Assembly: GCA_017514235.1 (NCBI GenBank)
Contig: JAFWKK010000073.1
Location: 1-61,615 of the forward strand
DNA: 61,615 bases
Direction: 5' to 3'
From: Kiritimatiellia bacterium
Lineage (GTDB): Bacteria; Verrucomicrobiota; Kiritimatiellia; RFP12; UBA1067
Under the pieces are notes generated by a model. The model ran no database searches. It worked only from the letters and a program-made list of their open reading frames with translations, and was not told the DNA's origin. Position numbers and translations under genes: made by a program. This document shows, piece by piece, positions 31,608 through 39,927 of this stretch. Position 1 is the first letter of the stretch, and each line of letters starts with the position of its first letter.

Positions 31608-33014
31608 ATGAAGAAGACAATCAACCGCAGAACGTTCATCGGTGCGGGAGCGGCGTTTGCGCTTGGCGGATGCCGGTCGTGGAAAGGGGGCTTTCCCGCC
31701 ATCACGGCAGTGCGCAGCCCCAACGGGTTGCTGCGTCATGCCTCGATCGGGTGCGGCAACCGCGCGAGAGGCGACATCAAGGAAATCTGCACTCACAAGA
31801 TGATTGAGATGGCCGCGTTCTGCGACGTGGACGCGACCTATCTCGCCTGGGCCAAGGAGAAGTTCCCGAATGCGCGTTTCTACCGCGACTGGCGCGAGAT
31901 GCTGGAGACTGAGGGCGACAGGATCGATTCGGTGCTGGTCGGTGCGCCGGACCATCACCATGTCGCCATGGCGACGGCGGCGATGAAGCGCGGCAAGCAC
32001 GTCTATCTTGAAAAGCCGATGGCGAAGACGATGCAGGAAGCGGAGTTCCTTCGCCGGACGGCGCGCGAGAACGGCGTGGTCACGCAGATGGGCACGCAGT
32101 ACAACGCCTATGCCTCCGACAGGCAGACGGTCGCCGCACTCAAGGCCGGGGTACTCGGCCCTGTCGAGCACGTCTATCTCTTTTCGACGCGGAAGGGGAT
32201 TTCACGCCGTCGCCGCCTTGTGCCGAAGGTTGCTCCCGTTCCCGCAACGCTGGACTGGAATCTCTGGCTTGGCAGCGCGGCGGAGCGTCCGTACGCCGAC
32301 TTCGTCTACCACCCTCTCATCTGGCGCATCTGGCGCGATCTCGGCAGCGGCTGGATCGGCGACATAGGCTGCCACCTCATCGCTGCCGCCTGGCAGGGAA
32401 TGGAGCTCGGCACCGTCGCTCCGCGCGACGTATGGGCAGAGACGCTTACTGACGCGGAGGACGGCGTCAAGGACCTGGTGTGGCCGACATCGGCCCACAT
32501 CATCTGGAATTTCGACGGAGTTGCCTCTTCGGGCGGCAAGCCGTTCAAGTTCGAGTGGTTCGACGGCTGCAGCGACGCGGACAACCTCGCGCCCGCAAAC
32601 TACCGTCCGCCGGCCGAGATTGACGCGCTTTTCGCCGCTTCGCCTTTCAAGTCGCGTCCGTACGAGGGCAAGGCTGTGAAGTGCGCGAAGGGATGGCTGC
32701 TTCAGCCGCATGGCGTGAAGAATGCATACGCTGTGGACTTCAAGGGCAACGAGGTGAAGATGCCAGACGTAGGTTCCGCGCCCACGCACTACCACGAATT
32801 CGTGGACTGCTGCTTTGCAGGAAAGACGGCGGCGACCGACTTCGCCTGGTCAACCTACATGCGCGAGTGCGTTATTGCAGGCGAGATAGCCGAGCGCGTT
32901 CAGGGCACGAAACTCGCTTGGGACGCGAAGCGTCGCCGTTTTGACAGCGATGCCGCCAACGCCTTCCTCACGCGCCCCTACCGCAAGGGCTGGGAGATCA
33001 CCGGACTTGGATAA
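31608..33014 (+). CDS. Exported Gfo/Idh/MocA-family oxidoreductase
   Basis: A 468-residue NAD(P)-dependent oxidoreductase with an N-terminal twin-arginine-like signal N-R-R-T-F-I-G-A-G-A and a lipobox-like L-G-G-C at about 20. The Rossmann part contains A-S-I-G-C-G-N-R (nucleotide loop variant), V-L-V-G-A-P-D-H-H-H-V and H-V-Y-L-E-K-P-M-A-K (catalytic Lys, E-K-P). A downstream H-L-I-A region provides the usual catalytic His. Exported members are abundant in PVC bacteria and act on sugars outside the cytoplasm. It is presumably a partner of the adjacent DUF1080 lipoprotein in a 3-keto-sugar route, which is inference from family knowledge. Confidence 0.9.
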   Translation: MKKTINRRTFIGAGAAFALGGCRSWKGGFPAITAVRSPNGLLRHASIGCGNRARGDIKEICTHKMIEMAAFCDVDATYLAWAKEKFPNARFYRDWREMLETEGDRIDSVLVGAPDHHHVAMATAAMKRGKHVYLEKPMAKTMQEAEFLRRTARENGVVTQMGTQYNAYASDRQTVAALKAGVLGPVEHVYLFSTRKGISRRRRLVPKVAPVPATLDWNLWLGSAAERPYADFVYHPLIWRIWRDLGSGWIGDIGCHLIAAAWQGMELGTVAPRDVWAETLTDAEDGVKDLVWPTSAHIIWNFDGVASSGGKPFKFEWFDGCSDADNLAPANYRPPAEIDALFAASPFKSRPYEGKAVKCAKGWLLQPHGVKNAYAVDFKGNEVKMPDVGSAPTHYHEFVDCCFAGKTAATDFAWSTYMRECVIAGEIAERVQGTKLAWDAKRRRFDSDAANAFLTRPYRKGWEITGLG

Positions 33015-33072
33015 GCGCCGTGAGAATCCGGTAAACAAGATCTGAAACTGCCAAACAACCGGGAGAACACCC

Positions 33073-35286
33073 ATGAATGCGACGATTAACGTGCTGAGAC
33101 GAAGGCTTTCGGCTTTCGCCGCGCTCTCCTGCGCAAGTGGATACCTGACCGCATCGGCGGCAGTAAATGGCCCGGGTGTGGACATCACCGCGTTCGTCCG
33201 AAATTCCGGTGTGGGGAACTACACGGTCGAGGCTGGTAGTTCCACGGTCGTAAATCAGGGCTCCAGCGCTCCCATAGCAGCCGCATTTGACGGCAACACG
33301 GCCGCAGATGCAGATGCACGTGTCTTGATCAGGAACGGTTCAGGAGACCCGACGCCCGCCAGAATCCTGTACTCCATTGTCGATTCGGCGTTCATCGGGT
33401 ATGATTTCGAGGTGTGCTCGTTCACCCTGTACAGGGTGACGCGAGATTCTGCCCTTGAGCGCAGCCCTACGGAGTTCAAGCTGGAAGGGTGGGACGGCAG
33501 CAACTGGAAACTTCTCTTCGAGACAGATGAAACGCAGGCATGGGATTGGGACACGTATCAGCGCACCTATACGATCCCATCCGAAAACCGCGGCAGCTAC
33601 CGCAAGTACCTTTTCACGGTAACGAAGAATGGCGGCGACCCGTATTGGACTGGGCTACAGGAAATCATGTTCCACGGTAACATTACACATGGTCTTGTCT
33701 GGAACGGCTCGGATGGCGCAAGGTGGAATGCGACGGACGCGAATTGGCTAGACGGCACAGGCGTGTCCACGAACTGGATTCCCGGCGCGAAGGCCTTTTT
33801 TGGCGAACGCGGCTCGACGTCCGTCACGGTTGAAGGCACGAACGTGGTTGGTGAAATCTCCTTCTCGCCGACGAACACATGCACGATTTCTGGCGGAACG
33901 CTGGCGATGACGCTTCCCGCCGAGATTCATGCGGGCAACGGCGACATCGTCGCGTCGGAGATGACGGACGCCGCGCCAGTCGATGTTTACAAGGGCTACC
34001 TTGATGCGAACGAAACGCAACCGGAATATTTTCCTGTCGATCCGGACAACAAGAATCAGGGTTCTTGGATTTTGCTCTGGCGCAACCGGAAACTTCCGGA
34101 CATCACGGGCTTCACGGGCGCGGTGATACGCCAAGGATCGGACAATCGTCCGGCGCAGGCATACAATTTCATCAAAGACGAGGGTGGCGTGACGGCGTCC
34201 GTGCAGTTCCAGCATTTGCTTTCCTATGACCCCTATCCGATCATTTGCGTGAAATTGTTGCTTGCGCAGTGCGGTGCCGACGTGTACGGGCGTATCGCAT
34301 ACGCAAAGTATTCGTATGTTGAAGGCAGACAGCTTGGCGATGACTTCGATGCGAGCGGACCAGGCGCAACCACTGTCTCGGACTATAATGTAAGTTCATC
34401 TGGCTATGGACTTTTCGGGGTGAAGCCAGTCGGCGGCGAGCTGTCGGGCGAACCGCTTGCGGTGTCTGTCGGCGAAAGCGCCAAGTACGTTTCGCCGCTT
34501 GGCGAGAGGTATCTTCCAAAGAGCGCGACCAACTCGAAGACGGGCGACGCGGTTCTTTGTTTCCCTGGATGCAGAGTGGCGGATCTTTTCGCGATTGACA
34601 GTGCTGGCATATGCTATAACGGATCTCCGAAGTCTGCGACAGTACATTATTTCACGAACAGCGTGACGAATGCGACGGTTCAGGTACAGGGCAATACGGG
34701 AGATCCCGGAGTCGGCGCGCAGTTGTGCGTGAAAGTCGAGTTCACTGATGGTGTCGGCGGCGTGTATGCCCGCGCAGTCTATGCCAAGTACGACTGGAGC
34801 ATCAAGACGGCACATGATTTCGATGGCGTAACAAGCATTGCGGACATCTACGATGAAACATACGTAACCGGAGCAGCTTATGGCGTGAATGACCTTGTGG
34901 CGGAGTTCAAGGGGAGCCGCGTGACGTTCGGTGCGCCGACCTTGACGCTTGACCGCGAAATCACGGGCGACGGCACGGTGCGCTTTGCGCCGCTTTCCGG
35001 TTCGCAGACGGTGACTGTTCCTGCTGCGCGGACGTTAGACAAGGTCGTGTTCGGCGGTGCGACGACGTTCGCGTTCAACCAAGGCGCGTCGCTTTCCGTC
35101 GGCACTGCCGAGATTGAGGACGCCGCCGCGGTGAATGTGTCCGGGGAAAGCCTTCTGCGCATCGGCACGTCAAAGGGTCTCACGAAGGGCGAGCGTGCGC
35201 ACTTTGCGATTAACGGTGCCGGAGCCATGCAGGACGATGGTGGCTGGATAGTTCGGAAGTCTGGGATGACGGTCACAATACGATAG
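33073..35286 (+). CDS. Large secreted protein with discoidin-like N terminus and S-G-x4-R C-terminal tail
   Basis: A 737-residue extracellular protein. The signal peptide (about 1-30, ending A-S-A-A) has an N-R-R-R-like basic start. Residues about 38-205 look like a discoidin (F5/8C) module: P-T-E-F-K-L-E-G-W-D-G-S-N-W-K-L-L and R-K-Y-L-F-T-V-T-K-N-G-G. The middle contains W-N-G-S-D-G-A-R-W-N-A-T-D-A-N-W-L, resembling autotransporter-associated strand modules, and two copies of a block around 380-420 and 560-600 (L-C-V-K-V/I-C-V-K-L with Y-G-R-I-A-Y-A-K-Y). It ends K-S-G-M-T-V-T-I-R, matching two other secreted proteins here. Function is unknown; surface display or glycan binding is plausible. 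Confidence 0.7.
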   Translation: MNATINVLRRRLSAFAALSCASGYLTASAAVNGPGVDITAFVRNSGVGNYTVEAGSSTVVNQGSSAPIAAAFDGNTAADADARVLIRNGSGDPTPARILYSIVDSAFIGYDFEVCSFTLYRVTRDSALERSPTEFKLEGWDGSNWKLLFETDETQAWDWDTYQRTYTIPSENRGSYRKYLFTVTKNGGDPYWTGLQEIMFHGNITHGLVWNGSDGARWNATDANWLDGTGVSTNWIPGAKAFFGERGSTSVTVEGTNVVGEISFSPTNTCTISGGTLAMTLPAEIHAGNGDIVASEMTDAAPVDVYKGYLDANETQPEYFPVDPDNKNQGSWILLWRNRKLPDITGFTGAVIRQGSDNRPAQAYNFIKDEGGVTASVQFQHLLSYDPYPIICVKLLLAQCGADVYGRIAYAKYSYVEGRQLGDDFDASGPGATTVSDYNVSSSGYGLFGVKPVGGELSGEPLAVSVGESAKYVSPLGERYLPKSATNSKTGDAVLCFPGCRVADLFAIDSAGICYNGSPKSATVHYFTNSVTNATVQVQGNTGDPGVGAQLCVKVEFTDGVGGVYARAVYAKYDWSIKTAHDFDGVTSIADIYDETYVTGAAYGVNDLVAEFKGSRVTFGAPTLTLDREITGDGTVRFAPLSGSQTVTVPAARTLDKVVFGGATTFAFNQGASLSVGTAEIEDAAAVNVSGESLLRIGTSKGLTKGERAHFAINGAGAMQDDGGWIVRKSGMTVTIR

Positions 35287-35294
35287 ATGACCGC

Positions 35295-35498
35295 CTAGGC
35301 TTCCCGGAAGCGAGCCGCCAAGTCGGCGATGCGGATGGGCGACGCGAACTCCGATTCCAAAGTCTCCCGGCAGCGCCGCGCCAGTGCATCGCAGGGGAAT
35401 GGACGGATTGTTGCCGCGGCGATTCTGGATAGGACAGGGTGGAGACTGATCGCCATGCAAAGGGTGGGGAAATTATGGTAAAATATCCGCCCGTTCAT
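35295..35498 (-). pseudogene. Truncated AraC-type regulator relic
   Basis: The minus frame reads A-A-A-T-I-R-P-F-P-C-D-A-L-A-R-R-C-R-E-T followed by L-E-S-E-F-A-S-P-I-R-I-A-D-L-A-A-R-F-R before a stop. This resembles the first half of an AraC helix-turn-helix domain as found in XylR-type proteins, but the second half and the sensor are missing. I read it as a decayed remnant between the secreted-protein gene and yidC. Confidence 0.4.
35476..35484 (+). promoter_or_regulatory. Extended -10 promoter of yidC
   Basis: TGG-TAAAAT followed by ATCCGCC, 38 bases before the yidC ATG. Confidence 0.5.
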
Positions 35499-35522
35499 CT
35501 CTGAACATAAGACTTCGAATCT

Positions 35523-37301
35523 ATGAACAAGACTGAGAAACTAATTTGCCTCGTGCTGGGCGCGGTACTGGTCTGGTACCTGTTTGTTGAGACGCCGCGT
35601 CAGGCGAAGGCGCGTCAGGAGGCGGCGCAGGTGCAGGCGCAGGAAGCGGCTTCGGCCGGGATTGCGGACGCTGCCGCCGGTGCGGAAGGCGTTGCGGTGC
35701 CGCAAAGGGCCGCAGACACGGTGGCTCCGGTGCCGGAGAAGCCGGCGGTTCCGTCCGTTCCCGAGAAGACGGTCGTTCTTGAGAACGACGAGCTGAAGCT
35801 TGAGCTGTCCTCATGGGGCGCGGTCGTAAAGAAGGCGACGCTCAAGAAGTACGCGCGGGGGCTCGGGCCGATTGGCGAGGAGAATCCGGCCGTAGAGTTC
35901 GACTTCGCCGCTTCGCCGCTCGGTGCGCTCGGCGGAATTAAGGGTCTTGCGCCGAACGCCGCTTACGACGTTAAGGAACAGTCGTCCAATTCTGTCGTGT
36001 TCGCGAACGCGACCGCCACGCGCACCGTTACGCTCTCCGCAGGGTACCGGGTCGTCTACGCCGATGAGTTCGTGGGAGATGGCGCCGCATCGCCTCTCGC
36101 GGGCGCCGGCAGTTCGATTTCGCTTGGCGTGATGACGATGGGAGGGTCGAAGAACGACCTTCTTTCCGTAGACTCGCTCGACTTGGCCAACGCTAAGGGC
36201 AAGACGGAGGTGATCCACCACTGCGAGGGCGATTCGCCCTTGAAGCCGTATCTCGTCGGCGGGCTTTCTGGTGGATGCAGCGGGTCCCAGAGCGCGGAGG
36301 GAATGCCGTCGGTTAAGGAGACCGAAGTGCGCGACGGAATGGGCTGGATCGCCGTCAAGAACCGGTTCTTCGTGACGGCGCTGTGCGCGGCGGACGCGGC
36401 GATATCGGGCTTTGACGCCGATATCGCGCGTGACATGGCGTCGGCGACCTATCGTCCCGCCTCGGTTGCGGTTCGCGCCACGTTCGGCGGCGCGGAACCG
36501 AGGCGTACGGTGACGTTCTACGTGGGGCCGAAGAAGCAGTCGCTGCTGTGGGACCTTGGCATGAGGGACGTTATGGAGTTCGGCATGTGGCGCTGGCTCT
36601 GCTATCCGCTCGTGTGGGTGCTGAACCTCTTCAACGACTGGATTCCTAACTACGGCGTGGCGATAATACTGCTCACGATCCTCGTGCGTCTCCTCTTCTG
36701 GCCGCTTACGCACAAGTCGACTGTCGGCATGAAGAAGATGCAGGAGCTTCAGCCGAAGATGAAGGAGATACAGGCGAAGTTCAAGGACAATCCGCAGCGG
36801 CTGCAGCAGGAGACGTGGGCGCTGTACCGCGAGGCCAAGGTGAACCCGATGAGCTCTTGCCTGCCGATGCTCATACAGATTCCGGTGTTCATCGCCCTCT
36901 TCAACGTGCTTCGTTCGGCGGTGGAGCTTCGCTATGCGCCGTTCCTGTGGATAGCCGACCTGTCCGAGCCGGAAGGGCTGTTCGCGAGCTGGTTCCCGTT
37001 CGGCGGCCTCAACATCCTGCCGATCCTCATGGCCGCCACGACAGCGTTGCAGAGCGCGTTCACGCCGTCTGCCGGGGACAAGAGCCAGCAGAAGATGATG
37101 ATGGTGTTCATGCCGATCATGATGCTCGTGATGTTCTACTCGTTCCCGTCGGCGCTTTCGCTATACTGGTTCCTTTCCAACATCTTCTCCATCGTGCAGA
37201 TGTGGATAATCCGCCGCCAGACTGCGGCTGCGCAGGGCGGCGCGCTCGTGCCCGAGGTCATCGATCCGCCGGTCACGCGGCAAATGCGCAGGCACCAATA
37301 G
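35523..37301 (+). CDS. yidC: Membrane protein insertase YidC
   Basis: A 592-residue YidC/Oxa1 insertase. One membrane segment at about 6-22, an Ala/Glu/Gln/Pro-rich linker to about 85, a periplasmic beta domain to about 345, then the conserved membrane core: P-N-Y-G-V-A-I-I-L-L-T-I-L-V-R-L with the hydrophilic-groove Arg, P-K-M-K-E-I-Q-A-K-F-K-D-N-P-Q-R-L-Q in the cytoplasmic loop, C-L-P-M-L-I-Q-I-P-V-F-I-A-L and S-F-P-S-A-L-S-L-Y-W. The G-N-G-like P1 domain is present, as in Gram-negative types. Normally part of rnpA-yidC clusters, but here it is between a secreted-protein gene and purC. Confidence 0.95.
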   Translation: MNKTEKLICLVLGAVLVWYLFVETPRQAKARQEAAQVQAQEAASAGIADAAAGAEGVAVPQRAADTVAPVPEKPAVPSVPEKTVVLENDELKLELSSWGAVVKKATLKKYARGLGPIGEENPAVEFDFAASPLGALGGIKGLAPNAAYDVKEQSSNSVVFANATATRTVTLSAGYRVVYADEFVGDGAASPLAGAGSSISLGVMTMGGSKNDLLSVDSLDLANAKGKTEVIHHCEGDSPLKPYLVGGLSGGCSGSQSAEGMPSVKETEVRDGMGWIAVKNRFFVTALCAADAAISGFDADIARDMASATYRPASVAVRATFGGAEPRRTVTFYVGPKKQSLLWDLGMRDVMEFGMWRWLCYPLVWVLNLFNDWIPNYGVAIILLTILVRLLFWPLTHKSTVGMKKMQELQPKMKEIQAKFKDNPQRLQQETWALYREAKVNPMSSCLPMLIQIPVFIALFNVLRSAVELRYAPFLWIADLSEPEGLFASWFPFGGLNILPILMAATTALQSAFTPSAGDKSQQKMMMVFMPIMMLVMFYSFPSALSLYWFLSNIFSIVQMWIIRRQTAAAQGGALVPEVIDPPVTRQMRRHQ

Positions 37302-37303
37302 TT

Positions 37304-37312
37304 TGGTATAAT
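37304..37312 (+). promoter_or_regulatory. Extended -10 promoter of purC
   Basis: TGG-TATAAT directly after the yidC stop; the purC ATG is 25 bases downstream. Confidence 0.7.
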
Positions 37313-37337
37313 TGAAACCTCCTCAACGGAACGAATC

Positions 37338-38237
37338 ATGAAATACGACAACAACCACGCTCTCCTGGAATGCGAGATTCCGGGGGTTACGCGACGGAGC
37401 GGCAAGGTCCGCGACGTCTTCGACCTCGGCGACAGGCTGCTCATGGTGGTGACCGACCGCATCAGCGCCTTCGACGTAATCATGCCAAACAGCGTGCCCG
37501 ACAAGGGCAGGGTGCTCAACCAGCTTTCGCTCTTCTGGTTCGGCCTGCTTGGCGTGAGGAACCACCTCGTCACTGCCGACGTCTCGGAATACCCTGAAGT
37601 CTTGCGCCCGTATGCGGATGACCTTCGCGGCCGTTCGATGCTTGTCAGGAAAGTTAACATGATCGAGGTCGAGTGCATTGCGCGCGGCTATCTCACCGGC
37701 TCCGGGTGGAAGGAGTACCAGAAGTACGGCACTGTGAACGGCGAGCGGTTGCGTCCCGGCTACCAGAACGCATCTAAGCTCGACGAGGTTCTCTTCACGC
37801 CTACGACCAAGGCGGCGATAGGCGACCATGACGAGGCGATCAGCTATGCGCGGACCGCTGAGCTGACTGGCGAGGAGACCGCAAGGGAGCTTCGCGACGC
37901 AACGATAGGCCTTTACTCGAAGGCGGCGGACTATGCCGCGCAGCACGGCATCATAATCGCCGACACGAAGTTCGAGTTCGGGCGCGACGCCGACGGTGCG
38001 CTCGTCCTTGCCGACGAGGTGCTTACGCCCGACTCGTCGCGCTTCTGGCCGCAGGCCAGCTACCGCGTCGGTTCCAATCCGCCGTCGCTCGACAAGCAGT
38101 ACGTCCGCGACTGGCTTGACTCGGTGAACTTCAACCACCAGCCGCCTGGACCGGCGCTGCCCGACGACGTGGTGGCGAAGACCCGCGAGATATACCTCAG
38201 GGCATACAGGGATCTCGCCGGGAAAGACCTGGCTTAG
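37338..38237 (+). CDS. purC: Phosphoribosylaminoimidazole-succinocarboxamide synthase
   Basis: A 299-residue SAICAR synthetase, step eight of IMP synthesis. It has R-S-G-K-V-R-D-V-F-D-L-G-D (ATP loop), D-R-I-S-A-F-D-V-I-M, M-I-E-V-E-C-I-A-R-G-Y-L-T-G-S-G-W, A-D-T-K-F-E-F-G and L-T-P-D-S-S-R-F-W-P. The longer form (about 300 residues) is of the eukaryote/plant-like or PVC type rather than the short E. coli form. ybaB and recR follow with 12-base and overlapping spacing, so the three may be co-transcribed. Confidence 0.96.
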   Translation: MKYDNNHALLECEIPGVTRRSGKVRDVFDLGDRLLMVVTDRISAFDVIMPNSVPDKGRVLNQLSLFWFGLLGVRNHLVTADVSEYPEVLRPYADDLRGRSMLVRKVNMIEVECIARGYLTGSGWKEYQKYGTVNGERLRPGYQNASKLDEVLFTPTTKAAIGDHDEAISYARTAELTGEETARELRDATIGLYSKAADYAAQHGIIIADTKFEFGRDADGALVLADEVLTPDSSRFWPQASYRVGSNPPSLDKQYVRDWLDSVNFNHQPPGPALPDDVVAKTREIYLRAYRDLAGKDLA

Positions 38238-38249
38238 GAGGAACTCAAA

Positions 38250-38570
38250 ATGGGAATGATGGATCAGATCAAGGAGGCGATGCGCATGCGCAGCGAGGCG
38301 AAGCGCATCGAGGCGGAGATCAAGAAGATCTCGGTTGAGTATTCCAACGGCGGCATCACCGTCGTTGCGAAGGGCGACATGACGATCGAGCGCATAGCGA
38401 TCGCCCCCGAGGCGTATGACGAGGTGAAGCGCGACAAGCCCGCCCGTTTCGAGACGATGCTCTTCAACGTCGTCAACGGCGCCCTCAAGCGCGCACGTGA
38501 GACGACGCAGCAGGAGATGGCGAAGCTGATGCAGTCGGGAGGCGGCGTCGGCGGACTGTTCGGCAAGTGA
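38250..38570 (+). CDS. ybaB: YbaB/EbfC nucleoid-associated protein
   Basis: A 106-residue YbaB-family DNA-binding protein. It shows M-D-Q-I-K-E-A at the start, a long helix with V-E-Y-S-N-G-G-I-T-V-V-A-K-G-D, and the C-terminal G-G-G-V-G-G-L-F-G tail typical of the family. AGGAGG precedes the ATG. The adjacent recR is its usual neighbour across bacteria. Confidence 0.94.
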   Translation: MGMMDQIKEAMRMRSEAKRIEAEIKKISVEYSNGGITVVAKGDMTIERIAIAPEAYDEVKRDKPARFETMLFNVVNGALKRARETTQQEMAKLMQSGGGVGGLFGK

Positions 38571-39169
38571 CGCCGCAGCCGATCGCCGAGCTTGAGAAGT
38601 GCCTGTCGCGCCTGCCCGGCTTCGGGCGGCGGTCTGCCGCGCGCGCGGCGCTGGCGCTCGTGCGCGAGCCGGTGCGGCTGCTGCAACCGCTCGCAGATGC
38701 TCTTCGCGCAGCCGCAGCCGACGTGCGTTGCTGCTCCCGCTGCGGGGCTTTCACCACTGTCGGGAGCGATCCCTGCGCCTTGTGCGCCGACGAGACGCGT
38801 GACGGCCGTGTCGTCTGCGTCGTCGAGGAGCCGGCCGACATCCTGTCGATCGAGGCGTCAGGGGCGTTCCGTGGCCGATACCACGCCCTTGGCGGCAAGC
38901 TCGCCCCGGCCAGGCACTCCGGTCCAGGACGCCTGCGTCTGGCCGAGCTGCAGGACCGCGTCGTCCGCGAGGGCTTTTCCGAAGTGCTGCTGGCCCTTTC
39001 CACCGACATGGACGGCGATGCCACGGCCGGCTACATCGCGGAGCTGCTGAGCGGAAGCGGGGCGAGGGTGACGAGGCTTGCCTTCGGACTGCCTGCCGAT
39101 TCAGGCATCGCCTACTCCGATCCGCTTACGCTCAAGCGCGCCATAAACGGACGCCAGTCCGTTTCCTGA
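38567..39169 (+). CDS. recR: Recombination protein RecR
   Basis: A 200-residue RecR, acting with RecO/RecF to load RecA at gaps. N-terminal helix-hairpin-helix L-P-G-F-G-R-R-S-A-A-R, a zinc finger (C-C-S-R-C-G-A-F then C-A-L-C) and the Toprim domain with V-V-C-V-V-E-E-P-A-D and A-L-S-T-D-M-D-G-D-A-T. Starts at GTG 38567 overlapping the ybaB stop; the Cys quartet is intact. It is on the short side but complete. Confidence 0.95.
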   Translation: MTPQPIAELEKCLSRLPGFGRRSAARAALALVREPVRLLQPLADALRAAAADVRCCSRCGAFTTVGSDPCALCADETRDGRVVCVVEEPADILSIEASGAFRGRYHALGGKLAPARHSGPGRLRLAELQDRVVREGFSEVLLALSTDMDGDATAGYIAELLSGSGARVTRLAFGLPADSGIAYSDPLTLKRAINGRQSVS

Positions 39170-39187
39170 TTCCTCCTGCCGGATTTT

Positions 39188-39196
39188 TGGTATAAT
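39188..39196 (+). promoter_or_regulatory. Extended -10 promoter of the 39.2 kb lipoprotein
   Basis: TGG-TATAAT, then GGCGGC and the ATG at 39203: only 6 bases between -10 and start codon, so a leaderless message is expected. Confidence 0.75.
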
Positions 39197-39202
39197 GGCG
39201 GC

Positions 39203-39892
39203 ATGAAACGCTTCCTGCCTGTAGCGGCCTCGGCCGCATTGCTGTCCGGATGCTGGACGTTCTGCACGTCAGAATATCCGGCTACTCAGACCGTTCCGGC
39301 TCCCTCAGGGACGAATGTCACTGTGTCTGTGAGCGGTTTCAACGCCGTCCTTACGCTGTACCGCGACGTCATGACGTTCGACACCGTCTACGTTCCGGGC
39401 GTATACGGCCGTCGTTACTATTATCCCGGTTACGTTGCGACCGTTCCGTCTCACATGTATATTCCTGAGACGCAGGCGACGGACCAATTCCGCCGTCGTG
39501 CGGCAGATGCGTTCGAGAAGGCCGGCTACGCTGTCGGCGCATCGGTTCCGGACTGGACTGTAGACGTTGAGTTTGCGGGCCCGCTCGTCACGAGCGGCGA
39601 CAATGCGCGGGAAGCGGCGTGGGTTGTCTGCACGCTGTTCTTCTGCGACTATTCGGCTGCGACATGGACGGCGAGTCTCCGCATACGCGACAACCACACG
39701 GGGCGGCTGGTGTTTCACAACGACTACTCGCAGCGTTACGAGACGAATGCCTTCGGGCTGATACCGCTGTTCGGCATCTTGTCCTGCGACGAGACGTCAC
39801 AGGCGTACATTCAGAGCTGGTGCCTTTGCGCGCTGACCGACCGTGCTGTCGCCGACGCTACGGCGTTCCTGTCGCGAACGGCGGTCCGCTGA
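39203..39892 (+). CDS. Lipoprotein of unknown function
   Basis: A 229-residue protein with a clear lipobox L-L-S-G-C (Cys17). It contains a G-R-R-Y-Y-Y-P-G-Y segment (about 69-78), a helical part A-D-A-F-E-K-A-G-Y, and a beta region W-T-V-D-V-E-F-A-G. The arrangement of D-A-F-E-K-A-G-Y followed by V-D-V-E-F recalls DUF4136-type lipoproteins, but I would not assign a family. It is monocistronic or leads into the next gene 35 bases on. Confidence 0.7.
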   Translation: MKRFLPVAASAALLSGCWTFCTSEYPATQTVPAPSGTNVTVSVSGFNAVLTLYRDVMTFDTVYVPGVYGRRYYYPGYVATVPSHMYIPETQATDQFRRRAADAFEKAGYAVGASVPDWTVDVEFAGPLVTSGDNAREAAWVVCTLFFCDYSAATWTASLRIRDNHTGRLVFHNDYSQRYETNAFGLIPLFGILSCDETSQAYIQSWCLCALTDRAVADATAFLSRTAVR

Positions 39893-39927
39893 CAGCGCAA
39901 CGTTTCGGCTATGTCTGACAGAAAAAC

